A stretch of DNA of 14,799 nucleotides. Source: an uncultured Clostridia bacterium (GTDB lineage: Bacteria > Bacillota > Clostridia > Christensenellales > CAG-138). The notes beneath the pieces were generated by a model that saw only the letters and a program-made list of their open reading frames with translations, made no database searches and had not been told where the DNA came from. Location: the NCBI GenBank assembly GCA_937913075.1, contig CALEPU010000012.1, forward strand, positions 1-14,799, read 5' to 3'. Position numbers and translations under genes: made by a program. This document shows positions 1-7,099 of this stretch, one piece after another (positions within the stretch are counted from its first letter, which is position 1; every line of letters begins with the position of its first letter).

Positions 1-524
1 ATGTTTTCGTTCGCCTCGTCGAGGTTTCCCGTCGGCTCGTCCGCAAGGATAAGCTCCGGAGAGTTGATCAGCGCCCTCGCAATGCAGACGCGCTGCTGCT
101 CGCCGCCGGAGAGCTGGCTGGGAAGATGCTTCGCCCTGTCCTTGAGCCCGACGCGCTCGAGCGCTTCCAGCGCCTCCTTTTCATCGGGCATACTGTGATA
201 GTACTGCGCGACCATGACGTTTTCCACGGCGTTCAGATAGTTGATAAGATGGAACTGCTGAAAGACGAGCCCTATCTTGTCCCTGTGCAGCTCGGTAAGC
301 TTACGGCTGCTCTCCTTCGAAATGTCCCTGCCGTCAAATATTACCTCACCCGTGGTTGGCTTGTCAAGGCAGCCGATGATGTTCATCATGGTGCTCTTGC
401 CGGAGCCCGACGGCCCCATTATGGCGATCCATTCGCCCTTATCCACCGTCAGACTGACGTTGTCCAAGGCATGAAGGTCTCCGTATATCTTGGAAATGTT
501 TTTAAGCTCCAACAGATTGCTCAT
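1..524 (-). CDS. ABC transporter ATP-binding protein, MacB/LolD type (3' end beyond window)
   Basis: This is the ATPase that energises the two permeases encoded just upstream. The 174 visible residues give a standard ABC nucleotide-binding domain: Walker A GPSGSGKST (residues 37-45), a Q-loop in LVFQQ (86-90), the signature LSGGEQQR (138-145), Walker B LILADE (158-163) and D-loop NLDE. The reading frame is open at the left edge, so the last part (switch histidine) is missing from view. The ATG at 524 has an AAGGAG site about 10 nt upstream, and 15 nt separate it from the preceding stop. It is the last visible gene of the iron operon and occupies the slot of cj1663 in Campylobacter. The fold and family are certain. 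What the ABC unit moves or does (macrolide-export-like or cell-envelope work supporting iron uptake) is not shown by the sequence. Confidence 0.93.
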   Translation of the reverse strand, partial: MSNLLELKNISKIYGDLHALDNVSLTVDKGEWIAIMGPSGSGKSTMMNIIGCLDKPTTGEVIFDGRDISKESSRKLTELHRDKIGLVFQQFHLINYLNAVENVMVAQYYHSMPDEKEALEALERVGLKDRAKHLPSQLSGGEQQRVCIARALINSPELILADEPTGNLDEANEN

Positions 525-539
525 TATTATATTTCTCCT

Positions 540-1745
540 TTATTCACCTTTAAGTACGAGAGCGGGATCTACCTCGACCGCGCTCCTGATAGGGATCAGG
601 CATGCAAGCCCCGTGATCAGGACGGATGCGATTATGGTGATGGGCACCAGCAGCGGGCGGAAGGTTATCGAGCTTGAAAATACGTGCATGCTCACGTATT
701 GTGCGAAAGCGTATCCGAGGAGCGAGCCTATGACGCCGCCGACGCCGCCGAGCAGAAGCCCCTCGCTCATAAACTGCAGCACGATGCTCGAGTTAAACGC
801 GCCGAGCGCCTTGCGCAGGCCTATCTCCCTGCGGCGTTCCGCGATCACCGCCGCCATAGTCGTTGCTACGCATATCATAGTCAGCACCAGAACGACGGCA
901 GTAACTATGAACACGAGCGACTGCAGCTTCGTCAGTACGGTGCTCTCCGAGGCGGTGACACGCTTTACAAGCTTTGCGGAAAGCCCTTCGACGCCTTCAT
1001 CGATCCGCTCCACGTATTGCTTGAGCTTCGCCTGAGTGGAGGCAACGCTGACCTCAACTATGTCGTAGCCGCGCTCGCTCAGCAGCAGGGACGAAATATC
1101 CGAGAGCGAAACGTAGGCGTACTCTTCCTCGGAGCCGCCCGTTTCAAGGATGCCCGTAACGGTAAGCGCGAGCTCGTGGTCGCAGTAGGTCTCGCCGGTC
1201 TCCGGATCGGAATATATCTCGTAAGAAGGGAGCGAAGAAACGTCAACGTCATCCGTGACCTCAAACGAATTAACGGCGGATACCGTGTCACCCGTTTTAA
1301 TGCCGAGGCTCTCCGCGACCTTCGCGCCGATGAGCGCCTCGCCGTCGCATGAAGGAAGCTCTCCGTTGATATGCCAGTAGGGGCTGGTCTTCAAAACGGA
1401 TCCGAAATCCGTTCCCGCAAAGGTTACGGGCATATTGTGGATACGGGAATTCTCGTAGCGATAAGGCGTAAAGCCCTCAGTTTCCGATGCGGGGAAAAAG
1501 GACATTCCCTGCTGCACGGCTTCATCCGTGACGCCGTTTTCGTCGGTTGAAGTGAAAATGATATTTGCGCCGTAGCTTCTGAACTGCGAGCTCATCTGGC
1601 GCGGAACGTCAAAATAGATAAGCCCCAATCCGGAAAGTATCGTCGCACCGACCACGACCGCCAGCAGCGCTATTATCATCCTCGAGCGCCTTCTGACAAG
1701 CGATGCAATGATCGTGCGTATAAACATTCGTCTTTTGGTATTCAT
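540..1745 (-). CDS. MacB/FtsX-family ABC permease (second permease of iron operon)
   Basis: This 401-residue membrane protein has the MacB layout: one N-terminal helix after a basic MNTKRR stretch, an extracytoplasmic domain of about 230 residues, and three C-terminal helices with the cytoplasmic ERRREIGLRKALGA motif typical of FtsX-type permeases, where the ATPase docks. An in-frame start 12 codons further upstream exists but would overlap the preceding gene by 23 nt. The ATG at 1745 has a GAGGAGG site 7-8 nt upstream and leaves a 13-nt gap, so it is preferred. It pairs with the permease at 1759-3057 and the ATPase at 1-524, probably as a heterodimer, matching cj1662/cj1661 of the Campylobacter P19 cluster. 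The family is clear; the transported substrate is unknown. Confidence 0.9.
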   Translation of the reverse strand: MNTKRRMFIRTIIASLVRRRSRMIIALLAVVVGATILSGLGLIYFDVPRQMSSQFRSYGANIIFTSTDENGVTDEAVQQGMSFFPASETEGFTPYRYENSRIHNMPVTFAGTDFGSVLKTSPYWHINGELPSCDGEALIGAKVAESLGIKTGDTVSAVNSFEVTDDVDVSSLPSYEIYSDPETGETYCDHELALTVTGILETGGSEEEYAYVSLSDISSLLLSERGYDIVEVSVASTQAKLKQYVERIDEGVEGLSAKLVKRVTASESTVLTKLQSLVFIVTAVVLVLTMICVATTMAAVIAERRREIGLRKALGAFNSSIVLQFMSEGLLLGGVGGVIGSLLGYAFAQYVSMHVFSSSITFRPLLVPITIIASVLITGLACLIPIRSAVEVDPALVLKGE

Positions 1746-1758
1746 GCTACATTCCTCC

Positions 1759-3057
1759 TCAATGCCCGCCGTGCAAAACATCGGACGGACGCAGACGAAG
1801 CAGGGTACGGATAGCGGGGATGCTTCCTATGAGAGTTACGGCAATGATAAGCACCGCAACGATGAAAGCTACCATGCCGCTCATATCGATCGATGAGGAG
1901 AAGACCGTCTGCCCGATGATCTGCGCAAACGCATATCCCATAAAATAGCCGGCGACGGCGCCGACGATCGCGGTGATGATGATCTCCGTCAGTACCAGCC
2001 GTGTGATCTGCCCGTTTTTCGCGCCGACTGCCTTCAAAAGCGCAAGCTCCTGCGAGCGCTCCATAACGGTCGAGGTGACAAGGTTGGATATGCCAAGCGT
2101 AGCGCCGATAAGGCTTAGCAGCGTGATCAGGGACATCAGAAGCTCCGTCTTTTCAAGTATTTTGCCCTCGGAATCCGCTATCTGACGCACGGCAGTAGCC
2201 GAAGCCTCGGGTATCGCCTCCTGAATTTGGAAGCAGATGGAGCTTACGTACGCCGTGCAGTACCAAAGGTCGTATTCATCGCCTGTCAAAAGCGAGGGGT
2301 TTTTGGCGGCCTTTACCGCAAGCTCATCGTCGGGAGAGGTGATAGCGCTGACCTCTATCTTTTTAAAGAGCGCTTCCGTGCCGCTCAGCCGCTGTGCGGC
2401 GGAAAGCGTGGTGTAGATGTATTGATCCTCATCGTCGCCGGATTCATAGACGCCGACGACGGTAAGCGTTGCAGTGCCCGCCTCGCCGGTCACCTCGATA
2501 TTGTCTCCCGCGGAGACGCCCGCTGCTTTTGCAAGCTCGGAGCCGACCATCGCGTATGTATCGCCCGCGAGAGCCTGCTCGTTCATCCACTCGCCATCCT
2601 CGATATCCCACCAGCTTCTGAGATTGATTATACCCGTATCGCGCTGATAGGTCGAGCCCTTCTTTACGAATTCCAGATGATGATTGAACCATGTGCCGAT
2701 AAGCCTGACGTCTCTGCCGTTAAGGCTGACCGTCGTATCCGTTTCGGGCGCAAAGTCGGCTATGTTGTTCGCCCAGAAGATCGTAAGAAGCTCGCCGACC
2801 TTGTTTTCTTCAATGAAATCCATACGGCGATCATCGGAATCCATCTCGTAGAGCTTGCTTATGACTGCCTCGGACTGCGGAACCACGGTGATATTGGAGC
2901 CGTATGCCTTCAGCTCCTCGTTCATCTTGTCGCCCACGTCGAGCATCACGTTCAGCATAGCCGTTGCGATCGAAGCTCCGAGCGCGACAGTAAGGGCTAT
3001 CATCAGCAGCTTTTTCCATTGGCGCACGAAAGTGCCCCAAACCATTCTGAGAAACAT
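1759..3057 (-). CDS. MacB/FtsX-family ABC permease (first permease of iron operon)
   Basis: This 432-residue protein has an N-terminal helix (about residues 16-36), a long extracytoplasmic MacB-PCD-like region, and three C-terminal helices starting near LLMSLITLLSLIGATLGISN. The cytoplasmic loop between the last helices carries ERSQELALLKAVGAKNG, the characteristic FtsX-domain motif. The extracytoplasmic part begins with LKAYGSNITVVPQ. The neighbouring permease has LRSYGANIIFTS at the same place, so the two are paralogues from a duplication. The ATG at 3057 has a GGGGAGG site about 8 nt upstream. The DUF2318 gene ends 25 nt before it and the second permease starts 13 nt after it, so all are co-transcribed. 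The context (FTR1, P19, DUF2318) links it to iron handling, although this superfamily often works in export or envelope mechanics. Confidence 0.9.
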   Translation of the reverse strand: MFLRMVWGTFVRQWKKLLMIALTVALGASIATAMLNVMLDVGDKMNEELKAYGSNITVVPQSEAVISKLYEMDSDDRRMDFIEENKVGELLTIFWANNIADFAPETDTTVSLNGRDVRLIGTWFNHHLEFVKKGSTYQRDTGIINLRSWWDIEDGEWMNEQALAGDTYAMVGSELAKAAGVSAGDNIEVTGEAGTATLTVVGVYESGDDEDQYIYTTLSAAQRLSGTEALFKKIEVSAITSPDDELAVKAAKNPSLLTGDEYDLWYCTAYVSSICFQIQEAIPEASATAVRQIADSEGKILEKTELLMSLITLLSLIGATLGISNLVTSTVMERSQELALLKAVGAKNGQITRLVLTEIIITAIVGAVAGYFMGYAFAQIIGQTVFSSSIDMSGMVAFIVAVLIIAVTLIGSIPAIRTLLRLRPSDVLHGGH

Positions 3058-3082
3058 TTATATATCCTCCCCAAAAGCCGTA

Positions 3083-4396
3083 TTACTTTTTGAACCTCGA
3101 TTGATTGTTCAGCATCTCCGAAACGGGGACGGTAATATAGCCTTCGTTGATATCGTAATCTATGATGATCGGATTGCAGCCGCCCTTCATGCCGATGGTC
3201 GTCGTATTCATGACGACGCCGCATTTCTTGCAGACGACCTGTCCGTCCTTGTTTTCATAATAGCCTGCTTCGCCGCAGATCTCACACGCGTCAAGACCTA
3301 TGCCGTAATTGGTCGTGTTCTCCTGCTTGAGGATAACTATGAACCTTACGGGATTGCCTTCCGGCGTGGTATAACCGAAGCGGTGCAGATGTCCGTCATT
3401 CACCATCTCAAGCGGCACGCGCAGCTCAAGATCGGTGCCGGTGCCGTCCTTGATGATGATCGGCTCCTCAACAGGGGCCTCCCGAATAACGACCGTATTC
3501 AGCTTTACAAACCACGTTGAGCACAGTATCGCCATGACGAAGCACAGGAGAAGCGGTATGGAATAGCGCTTGCCGCTGCGCCAGATCGCGCGCTGCCTGC
3601 GGTGCTCGGCCTTGGTCTCGTAAGGCTCCTTCGCAGTATAGCTGCGTACCCAGATCACGGCCGACAGCGCTATAAGCACAAGGAATGCGGCGTATGCATA
3701 CCATTGTGAATTGTTGTTGCTTGCCGCCGCGAATTGGAAAAGCGGGATACTGTCGATGATCTTTCGCGCCGTAAGAACGGACATGAGCCTTGCGAAGTCA
3801 TAGACGGCGTACATCGCGTTCAGCGAGATAAACGCAAAGCTCAGGAGCTTGCGGTACCCCTTGCGATCCACGACGGAGGCTATTTGATATGCGGCAAGAG
3901 CGGCGATCAGACTTGTAATAACGCCCAGAAGATAACCGCCGAGGCGGAAAAGATAGTCCGTGGAAAGAATGCCGTTCCCGCCGCTGTCGAATTTAAAGGG
4001 ATAAATGAGGACGCTCGGAAGCGAGCAGTAGAGATAGGCGGAAATCAGAAGCGCGGTCAGGACAGAAATCACGGTATCTGCGCGATTTGCTTTTTCCTCC
4101 GAAGCGTCCCTGCGGAAAAAGGATCGCGCGTAAACGATCAGCGCGGCGGCAAGAAGCACGAAGAACACGAGAGCGGTCAGATAGCCGTACGTGCCGACTC
4201 TCCAGCCACCGACAATTCGTCTTGTATTGGTAATGTAAGCGCGTATTCCCGCTGCGGCAAAGCCGAGCGCAAGCCCTATCCGAGCTATCAGTCGACCGCG
4301 TTCCTTACATCTGCGGTCTATAAACGCAATAGTAACGCCTATGATCAGGGAGACTGCGAGCAGGTCGCCCGTCACATTGATAAGATAAGTCAGCAT
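3083..4396 (-). CDS. DUF2318 membrane iron-sulfur-type protein (FtrD / Cj1660-like)
   Basis: This 437-residue protein has roughly eight or nine membrane helices in its first 300 residues, then a C-terminal extracytoplasmic domain. That domain holds five cysteines: CEIC (371-374), CKKC (389-392) and C407 in GGCNP, plus His336 and His338. The Cys pairs followed by IGMKGGCNPI are the hallmark of DUF2318. Family members (FtrD of Brucella and Bordetella, Cj1660 of Campylobacter) are encoded with FTR1 and P19 and are proposed to accept electrons or reduce iron during ferrous uptake. The ATG at 4396 has an AAGGAT site 6 nt away. A 187-nt gap with a strong hairpin separates it from p19 upstream, while the next gene follows after 25 nt. 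The family assignment is strong; the redox role is inferred from homologues. Confidence 0.9.
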   Translation of the reverse strand: MLTYLINVTGDLLAVSLIIGVTIAFIDRRCKERGRLIARIGLALGFAAAGIRAYITNTRRIVGGWRVGTYGYLTALVFFVLLAAALIVYARSFFRRDASEEKANRADTVISVLTALLISAYLYCSLPSVLIYPFKFDSGGNGILSTDYLFRLGGYLLGVITSLIAALAAYQIASVVDRKGYRKLLSFAFISLNAMYAVYDFARLMSVLTARKIIDSIPLFQFAAASNNNSQWYAYAAFLVLIALSAVIWVRSYTAKEPYETKAEHRRQRAIWRSGKRYSIPLLLCFVMAILCSTWFVKLNTVVIREAPVEEPIIIKDGTGTDLELRVPLEMVNDGHLHRFGYTTPEGNPVRFIVILKQENTTNYGIGLDACEICGEAGYYENKDGQVVCKKCGVVMNTTTIGMKGGCNPIIIDYDINEGYITVPVSEMLNNQSRFKK

Positions 4397-4486
4397 GATT
4401 GTATCCTTGTTTCGATATTATGCAGCATATTCTTCGAGCTTCCGATAAAATCGGCGGGCTTCGAAGGAAAGAGCAAAAACGCACAT

Positions 4487-4535
4487 ATGGCTCAGGCTCG
4501 CGCTATGCGTTCTGCATTGCGCAAACCTGAGCCAT
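4487..4535. other. Hairpin between p19 and the DUF2318 gene
   Basis: ATGGCTCAGG at 4487-4496 pairs perfectly with CCTGAGCCAT at 4526-4535, and GCGC at 4500-4503 can pair with GCGC at 4519-4522 inside the loop. In the minus-strand transcript the stem is followed by a short T-run (GCGTTTTTGC) about 7 nt later. It could act as a partial terminator or an RNA-stabilising stem that keeps ftr1-p19 mRNA more abundant than the downstream five-gene part. The pairing is seen in the sequence; the function is inferred. Confidence 0.6.
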
Positions 4536-4583
4536 CGAGTTGTCAAGCCCCGTAAACCCGGACAACCTCAAAAGATGATCAAA

Positions 4584-5180
4584 TTATTCCGCCCAAGCAC
4601 CCTTGGTGAACTGCCAACTGCTATAAGTATAGACGATAGCATTGGGGAAGGTGTGCTCATCGGGACCGGTCTCGTCGGTGTGGATCAGATAAGTGCTGGA
4701 GTCGGGGAATTTAACGGTGAAGGTAACGGTATAGAGACCGTCGCCGTTCAGCTTGATGTTGGCGCCGTAGTGGGGACCGTCGGAAGCCGCCATGGGCATG
4801 AAGGTGCCGCTGTCGGAGAAGCTGCCGTCATTCTTGGATACCTCGTACTCAACAGTAAGATAGGGTACCCAGTCGCCGGTGCCGTAGCCGAAGCCGTTCT
4901 TCAGAGCGGAAACGTCGAGCTCGAGATGGCAGTCGTAATCCTCGGCCTTGTAGCCGCCGGTCATGTCGACGGGCTGGAAATAAACTGCGTTCAGATTGAG
5001 GAACTCCTTCTCAACGCCGGAGAAGATCTCAACCTCGGTGAAGCCGAGATCCTCTTCACCGTCGTCTGCCTCTTCGCCCTGATTATTAGGGGTCGTCTTG
5101 CCGCTGCTGCATGCAGTCATGCCGAGAGCCAGCATAAGCATCGCGAGGAGCAGAGAAAGGATCTTAACGGATTTCTTCAT
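4584..5180 (-). CDS. p19: P19/Tp34-family ferrous iron-binding lipoprotein
   Basis: This 198-residue protein is the extracytoplasmic iron-binding partner of FTR1. It starts with a lipoprotein signal (MKKS, hydrophobic stretch, lipobox with Cys24), followed by an acidic linker. It would therefore be membrane-anchored, whereas P19 of Campylobacter is periplasmic. The P19 core shows the metal-site motifs of the family: DCHLELD (His85, Glu87), FMPMAASDGPHYGAN (Met128, Met130, His137) and LIHTDETG (His167). In P19/FetP these His, Met and acidic residues bind copper or iron. The ATG at 5180 has an AGGAGG site 8-9 nt upstream. It lies 73 nt after ftr1 and before the DUF2318 gene, the same order as in Campylobacter. 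Identification is by these motifs and the context together. Confidence 0.93.
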   Translation of the reverse strand: MKKSVKILSLLLAMLMLALGMTACSSGKTTPNNQGEEADDGEEDLGFTEVEIFSGVEKEFLNLNAVYFQPVDMTGGYKAEDYDCHLELDVSALKNGFGYGTGDWVPYLTVEYEVSKNDGSFSDSGTFMPMAASDGPHYGANIKLNGDGLYTVTFTVKFPDSSTYLIHTDETGPDEHTFPNAIVYTYSSWQFTKGAWAE

Positions 5181-5253
5181 AAATATAAGCCTCCTAAATA
5201 ATAATCAATTATGGTTCAATAACAACTGCTCTGATTTACGGGATCAGTTCAGA

Positions 5254-6684
5254 TTATTGCTTTTCAGACTGCGATTGGGCATTTTTGCTTTCGCTTGCCT
5301 TTTTCGCCTTCGAGCTTTTGCAGATAGTCAGTACGAAGGTGACGATCGTAATGACCGTAAGGATAAGCTGCGGACCGAGCGTGATCCACGTCGGGTAGAT
5401 GCCGAAGAAGGTCAGCACGTCGTTGCCGTTCATCCAAGCAAGCGACGGGATTGTGCCCGAAAGACTCTGCACCCAACCTCCGATGGTCTCCGCGAGGCGG
5501 CCGTCAAGGAACAGCTCAAACATACCGGAGCCGAGGAACGCGATGGACATTACCGCCATCAGTATGCTTGTCGCCATAAAGAAGGGCTTTAGCGGGATCT
5601 TCACTCCGAATACGCGGATCAATACGAATATCGCCATGACTGCCGCAAGACCGACGGCGATGCCGCCGAATACCGCAAGATAACCGTTCTGCATCGTTCC
5701 CGCACGGGAGAAGTACTGCTGGCAGAACAGTATGACCTCGGCGCCTTCACGGAACACGGCCAGGAAGGAGGTGAAGCCGAGAGCCCACATCTTGCCCTTA
5801 TCCGCTGAGCTCGATACCTTGCCGGAAATATAGTTTGTCCACGCATCCGACTCCGCCTTGGAGATCATCCAGTTGGAAACGTAGATCAGGACGCCGACCG
5901 CGACGAGGGCCGTTACGCCTTCCACTATCTCCTGCGGGATGGAGTTCGAGGTGCTACTTGTGATGGAGTAAAGCAATATCGCAAGCGCGACGCTTGCAGC
6001 AAGCGCGATCACCGCGCCGACGTAGACATAGCGCGTGCCGCGGCGGTTATCGGTCTTGATAAGATAAGCTACCATTGCGCCGACGATCAGTATCGCCTCA
6101 AGCCCCTCGCGGAGGATGATGCCGAACACCGCGCCGAAGGTCGCCCATGCAAGACCGCTCCCGCTGCCGCCGTTGCTCTTCGAATAGCCGAACAGGTCAT
6201 CCAGAATATCCGCGTCCTCTCTGAGGAGCGCGAGCAGCGTGTCGACTTCCTTCCGGACTTCCTCCACGCTCGCGCCGCTGTTGACCGCTTTCTTCATGTT
6301 GGAGAACTGCAGCTCTACCTCGTTGACGCGTGCGCCGGAAATATAACCCATAACGGTCTTTTCAAACCCGGAGGTTTCGTACCAGAAACCGTAGGAGTTC
6401 GTGAACGGCTTATAATACCCGTCGTCCCCTTCGTATGCGGCGCCCGCCGCATAACGCCTGACGCCTTCCTCCAGAAGGTTGGATATCTGATCCGTCACGT
6501 CGTTGTAGGTTATGGTCTTCGAACCGTCGGGATTGACCGCCGCAACGTATTTTTTATAGGAAAGATAGTACTCCTCGCCTACATTCTCCTGCTCGTCCGC
6601 ATAAGCGGTCACGGCAAAAACGCTCACCGCAGCGAGCGCCAGCAGCAGTATGCAAACGATTTGCCTCAACTTTTTTCCGTTCAT
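5254..6684 (-). CDS. FTR1-family iron permease with extracytoplasmic N-terminal domain
   Basis: This 476-residue protein starts with a signal peptide (to about residue 30, ending TAYA). A helical extracytoplasmic domain of about 145 residues follows, then the seven-helix FTR1 permease. Two REXXE iron motifs are present: REGLE (193-197, numbered from the upstream ATG) and REGAE (313-317). These glutamates are needed for iron movement in FTR1 and EfeU proteins. Two consecutive ATG codons exist; GAGG lies only 3 nt from the first but 6 nt from the second, so 6684 is preferred over 6687. It is the first gene of the operon, with a leader of about 155 nt, and p19 follows after 73 nt. The pairing with P19 rather than an EfeO/EfeB set points to the FTR1-P19 ferrous system. 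The C-terminal tail is rich in Lys, Ser and Gln. Confidence 0.94.
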   Translation of the reverse strand: MNGKKLRQIVCILLLALAAVSVFAVTAYADEQENVGEEYYLSYKKYVAAVNPDGSKTITYNDVTDQISNLLEEGVRRYAAGAAYEGDDGYYKPFTNSYGFWYETSGFEKTVMGYISGARVNEVELQFSNMKKAVNSGASVEEVRKEVDTLLALLREDADILDDLFGYSKSNGGSGSGLAWATFGAVFGIILREGLEAILIVGAMVAYLIKTDNRRGTRYVYVGAVIALAASVALAILLYSITSSTSNSIPQEIVEGVTALVAVGVLIYVSNWMISKAESDAWTNYISGKVSSSADKGKMWALGFTSFLAVFREGAEVILFCQQYFSRAGTMQNGYLAVFGGIAVGLAAVMAIFVLIRVFGVKIPLKPFFMATSILMAVMSIAFLGSGMFELFLDGRLAETIGGWVQSLSGTIPSLAWMNGNDVLTFFGIYPTWITLGPQLILTVITIVTFVLTICKSSKAKKASESKNAQSQSEKQ

Positions 6685-6687
6685 CAT

Positions 6688-6842
6688 TTACCTCGCCGTC
6701 TGTAGCCTTGGATTTCTTACGCCTTATTCATCGGCGGTTTAACGCCGCGCCTTGAATTTCCCGCAGCGTGACCCGCGATCGACAAGTGTGTCGGATGCGC
6801 GGGAGTCTACGCGAACAGAAATAGCATGGGGGCAGCCAAGTC
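6688..6842 (-). promoter_or_regulatory. Structured 5' leader of the iron operon
   Basis: If the -10 at 6849-6854 is used, the ftr1 mRNA has a leader of about 155 nt. It contains a strong hairpin at 6772-6803 (CCCGCG pairing with CGCGGG, a small internal loop, then CGACA pairing with TGTCG around AGTG) and a second stem at 6732-6747 (CGGCG with CGCCG). I could not match it to a known riboswitch consensus. Together with the flanking promoter sites it fills the gene-free stretch before adaA. Confidence 0.4.
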
Positions 6843-6848
6843 GCTAGT

Positions 6849-6877
6849 ATTATAAAGCTTTCGCAAGGGAGAGTGTG
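6849..6877 (-). promoter_or_regulatory. Candidate promoter of the iron operon
   Basis: The minus strand has a perfect TATAAT at 6854-6849. The hexamer 17 nt upstream (ACACAC, 6877-6872) is a poor -35, which suggests a promoter that needs an activator or is weak by design. The operator-like palindrome at 6884-6901 ends just upstream of this -35 position. Confidence 0.4.
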
Positions 6878-6883
6878 TTCCGA

Positions 6884-6901
6884 GGTTAGCTTTTGCTAAC
6901 C
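6884..6901. promoter_or_regulatory. Operator-like palindrome 1 (GTTAG-N6-CTAAC)
   Basis: GGTTAGC at 6884-6890 and GCTAACC at 6895-6901 form a perfect 7-bp inverted repeat with a 4-nt centre. It sits next to the candidate -35 of the iron operon. TTAG/CTAA half-sites at this spacing also occur within the DtxR/IdeR-type iron box (TTAGGTTAGCCTAACCTAA), so a metal-responsive DtxR-like regulator is a reasonable guess. An extra half-site, TTAGC, lies at 6918-6922. The palindrome is directly visible; the regulator is inferred. Confidence 0.5.
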
Positions 6902-6982
6902 GAAAAATGTTCTGAAATTAGCTTATATTCTTTTGCGCTTTATGCAGGGACCATCTTTGTGGTAAAATAATGCGGTCGGAGA

Positions 6983-6998
6983 GTTAGTTTCATCTAAC
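6983..6998. promoter_or_regulatory. Operator-like palindrome 2 (GTTAG-N6-CTAAC)
   Basis: GTTAG at 6983-6987 and CTAAC at 6994-6998 repeat the architecture of the site at 6884-6901, with the same arms and the same 6-nt spacing. It lies about 100 nt upstream of adaA, downstream of a possible plus-strand -10 (TAAAAT, 6963-6968). Two matching sites in one divergent intergenic region support a shared regulator for the iron operon and adaA. Confidence 0.45.
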
Positions 6999-7099
6999 CG
7001 ATTTGCCGTGCCGCTCGGCGATATGCCCGAGCTGTGCTCTGCACGCCGCAAAGCGCACGGCATACCGCTTTACGAAACTCGAGACGAAGGTGTTTAAGC

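Noticed and set aside
1746..1781. Longer N-terminus for the second ABC permease starting at 1781.
   Set aside because: It overlaps the preceding gene by 23 nt, begins with an unlikely Cys/Glu-rich stretch, and the ATG at 1745 has a strong GAGGAGG site.
540..3093. Several long plus-strand open frames opposite the ABC permease genes.
   Set aside because: They are antisense shadows of high-GC coding sequence, rich in His, Arg and Cys, with no ribosome sites or recognisable domains.
5201..5212. ATAATCAATTAT between ftr1 and p19 as a possible Fur box.
   Set aside because: Only 5-bp A/T arms, far short of a 19-bp Fur box, and it sits in an A/T-rich stretch just before the p19 ribosome site.
6780..6842. 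A GGGGGCAGCC block on plus (6819-6828) recalling pieces of SRP RNA or metal riboswitches.
   Set aside because: The block is isolated, on the strand opposite the iron operon, and none of the other conserved parts of those RNAs are nearby.
6934..7057. Two AAAGCGCA octamers (6934-6941 on minus, 7050-7057 on plus), identical to the E. coli Ada box, flanking the adaA promoter region.
   Set aside because: The same octamer also occurs inside a permease gene (2037-2044) and just after kdpE (7854-7861), so it is not specific enough to call an operator.
7034..7099. Upstream start extending the AdaA-like protein by 22 residues.
   Set aside because: The added residues are basic and not Ada-like, and the Ada domain is already complete from the ATG at 7100.
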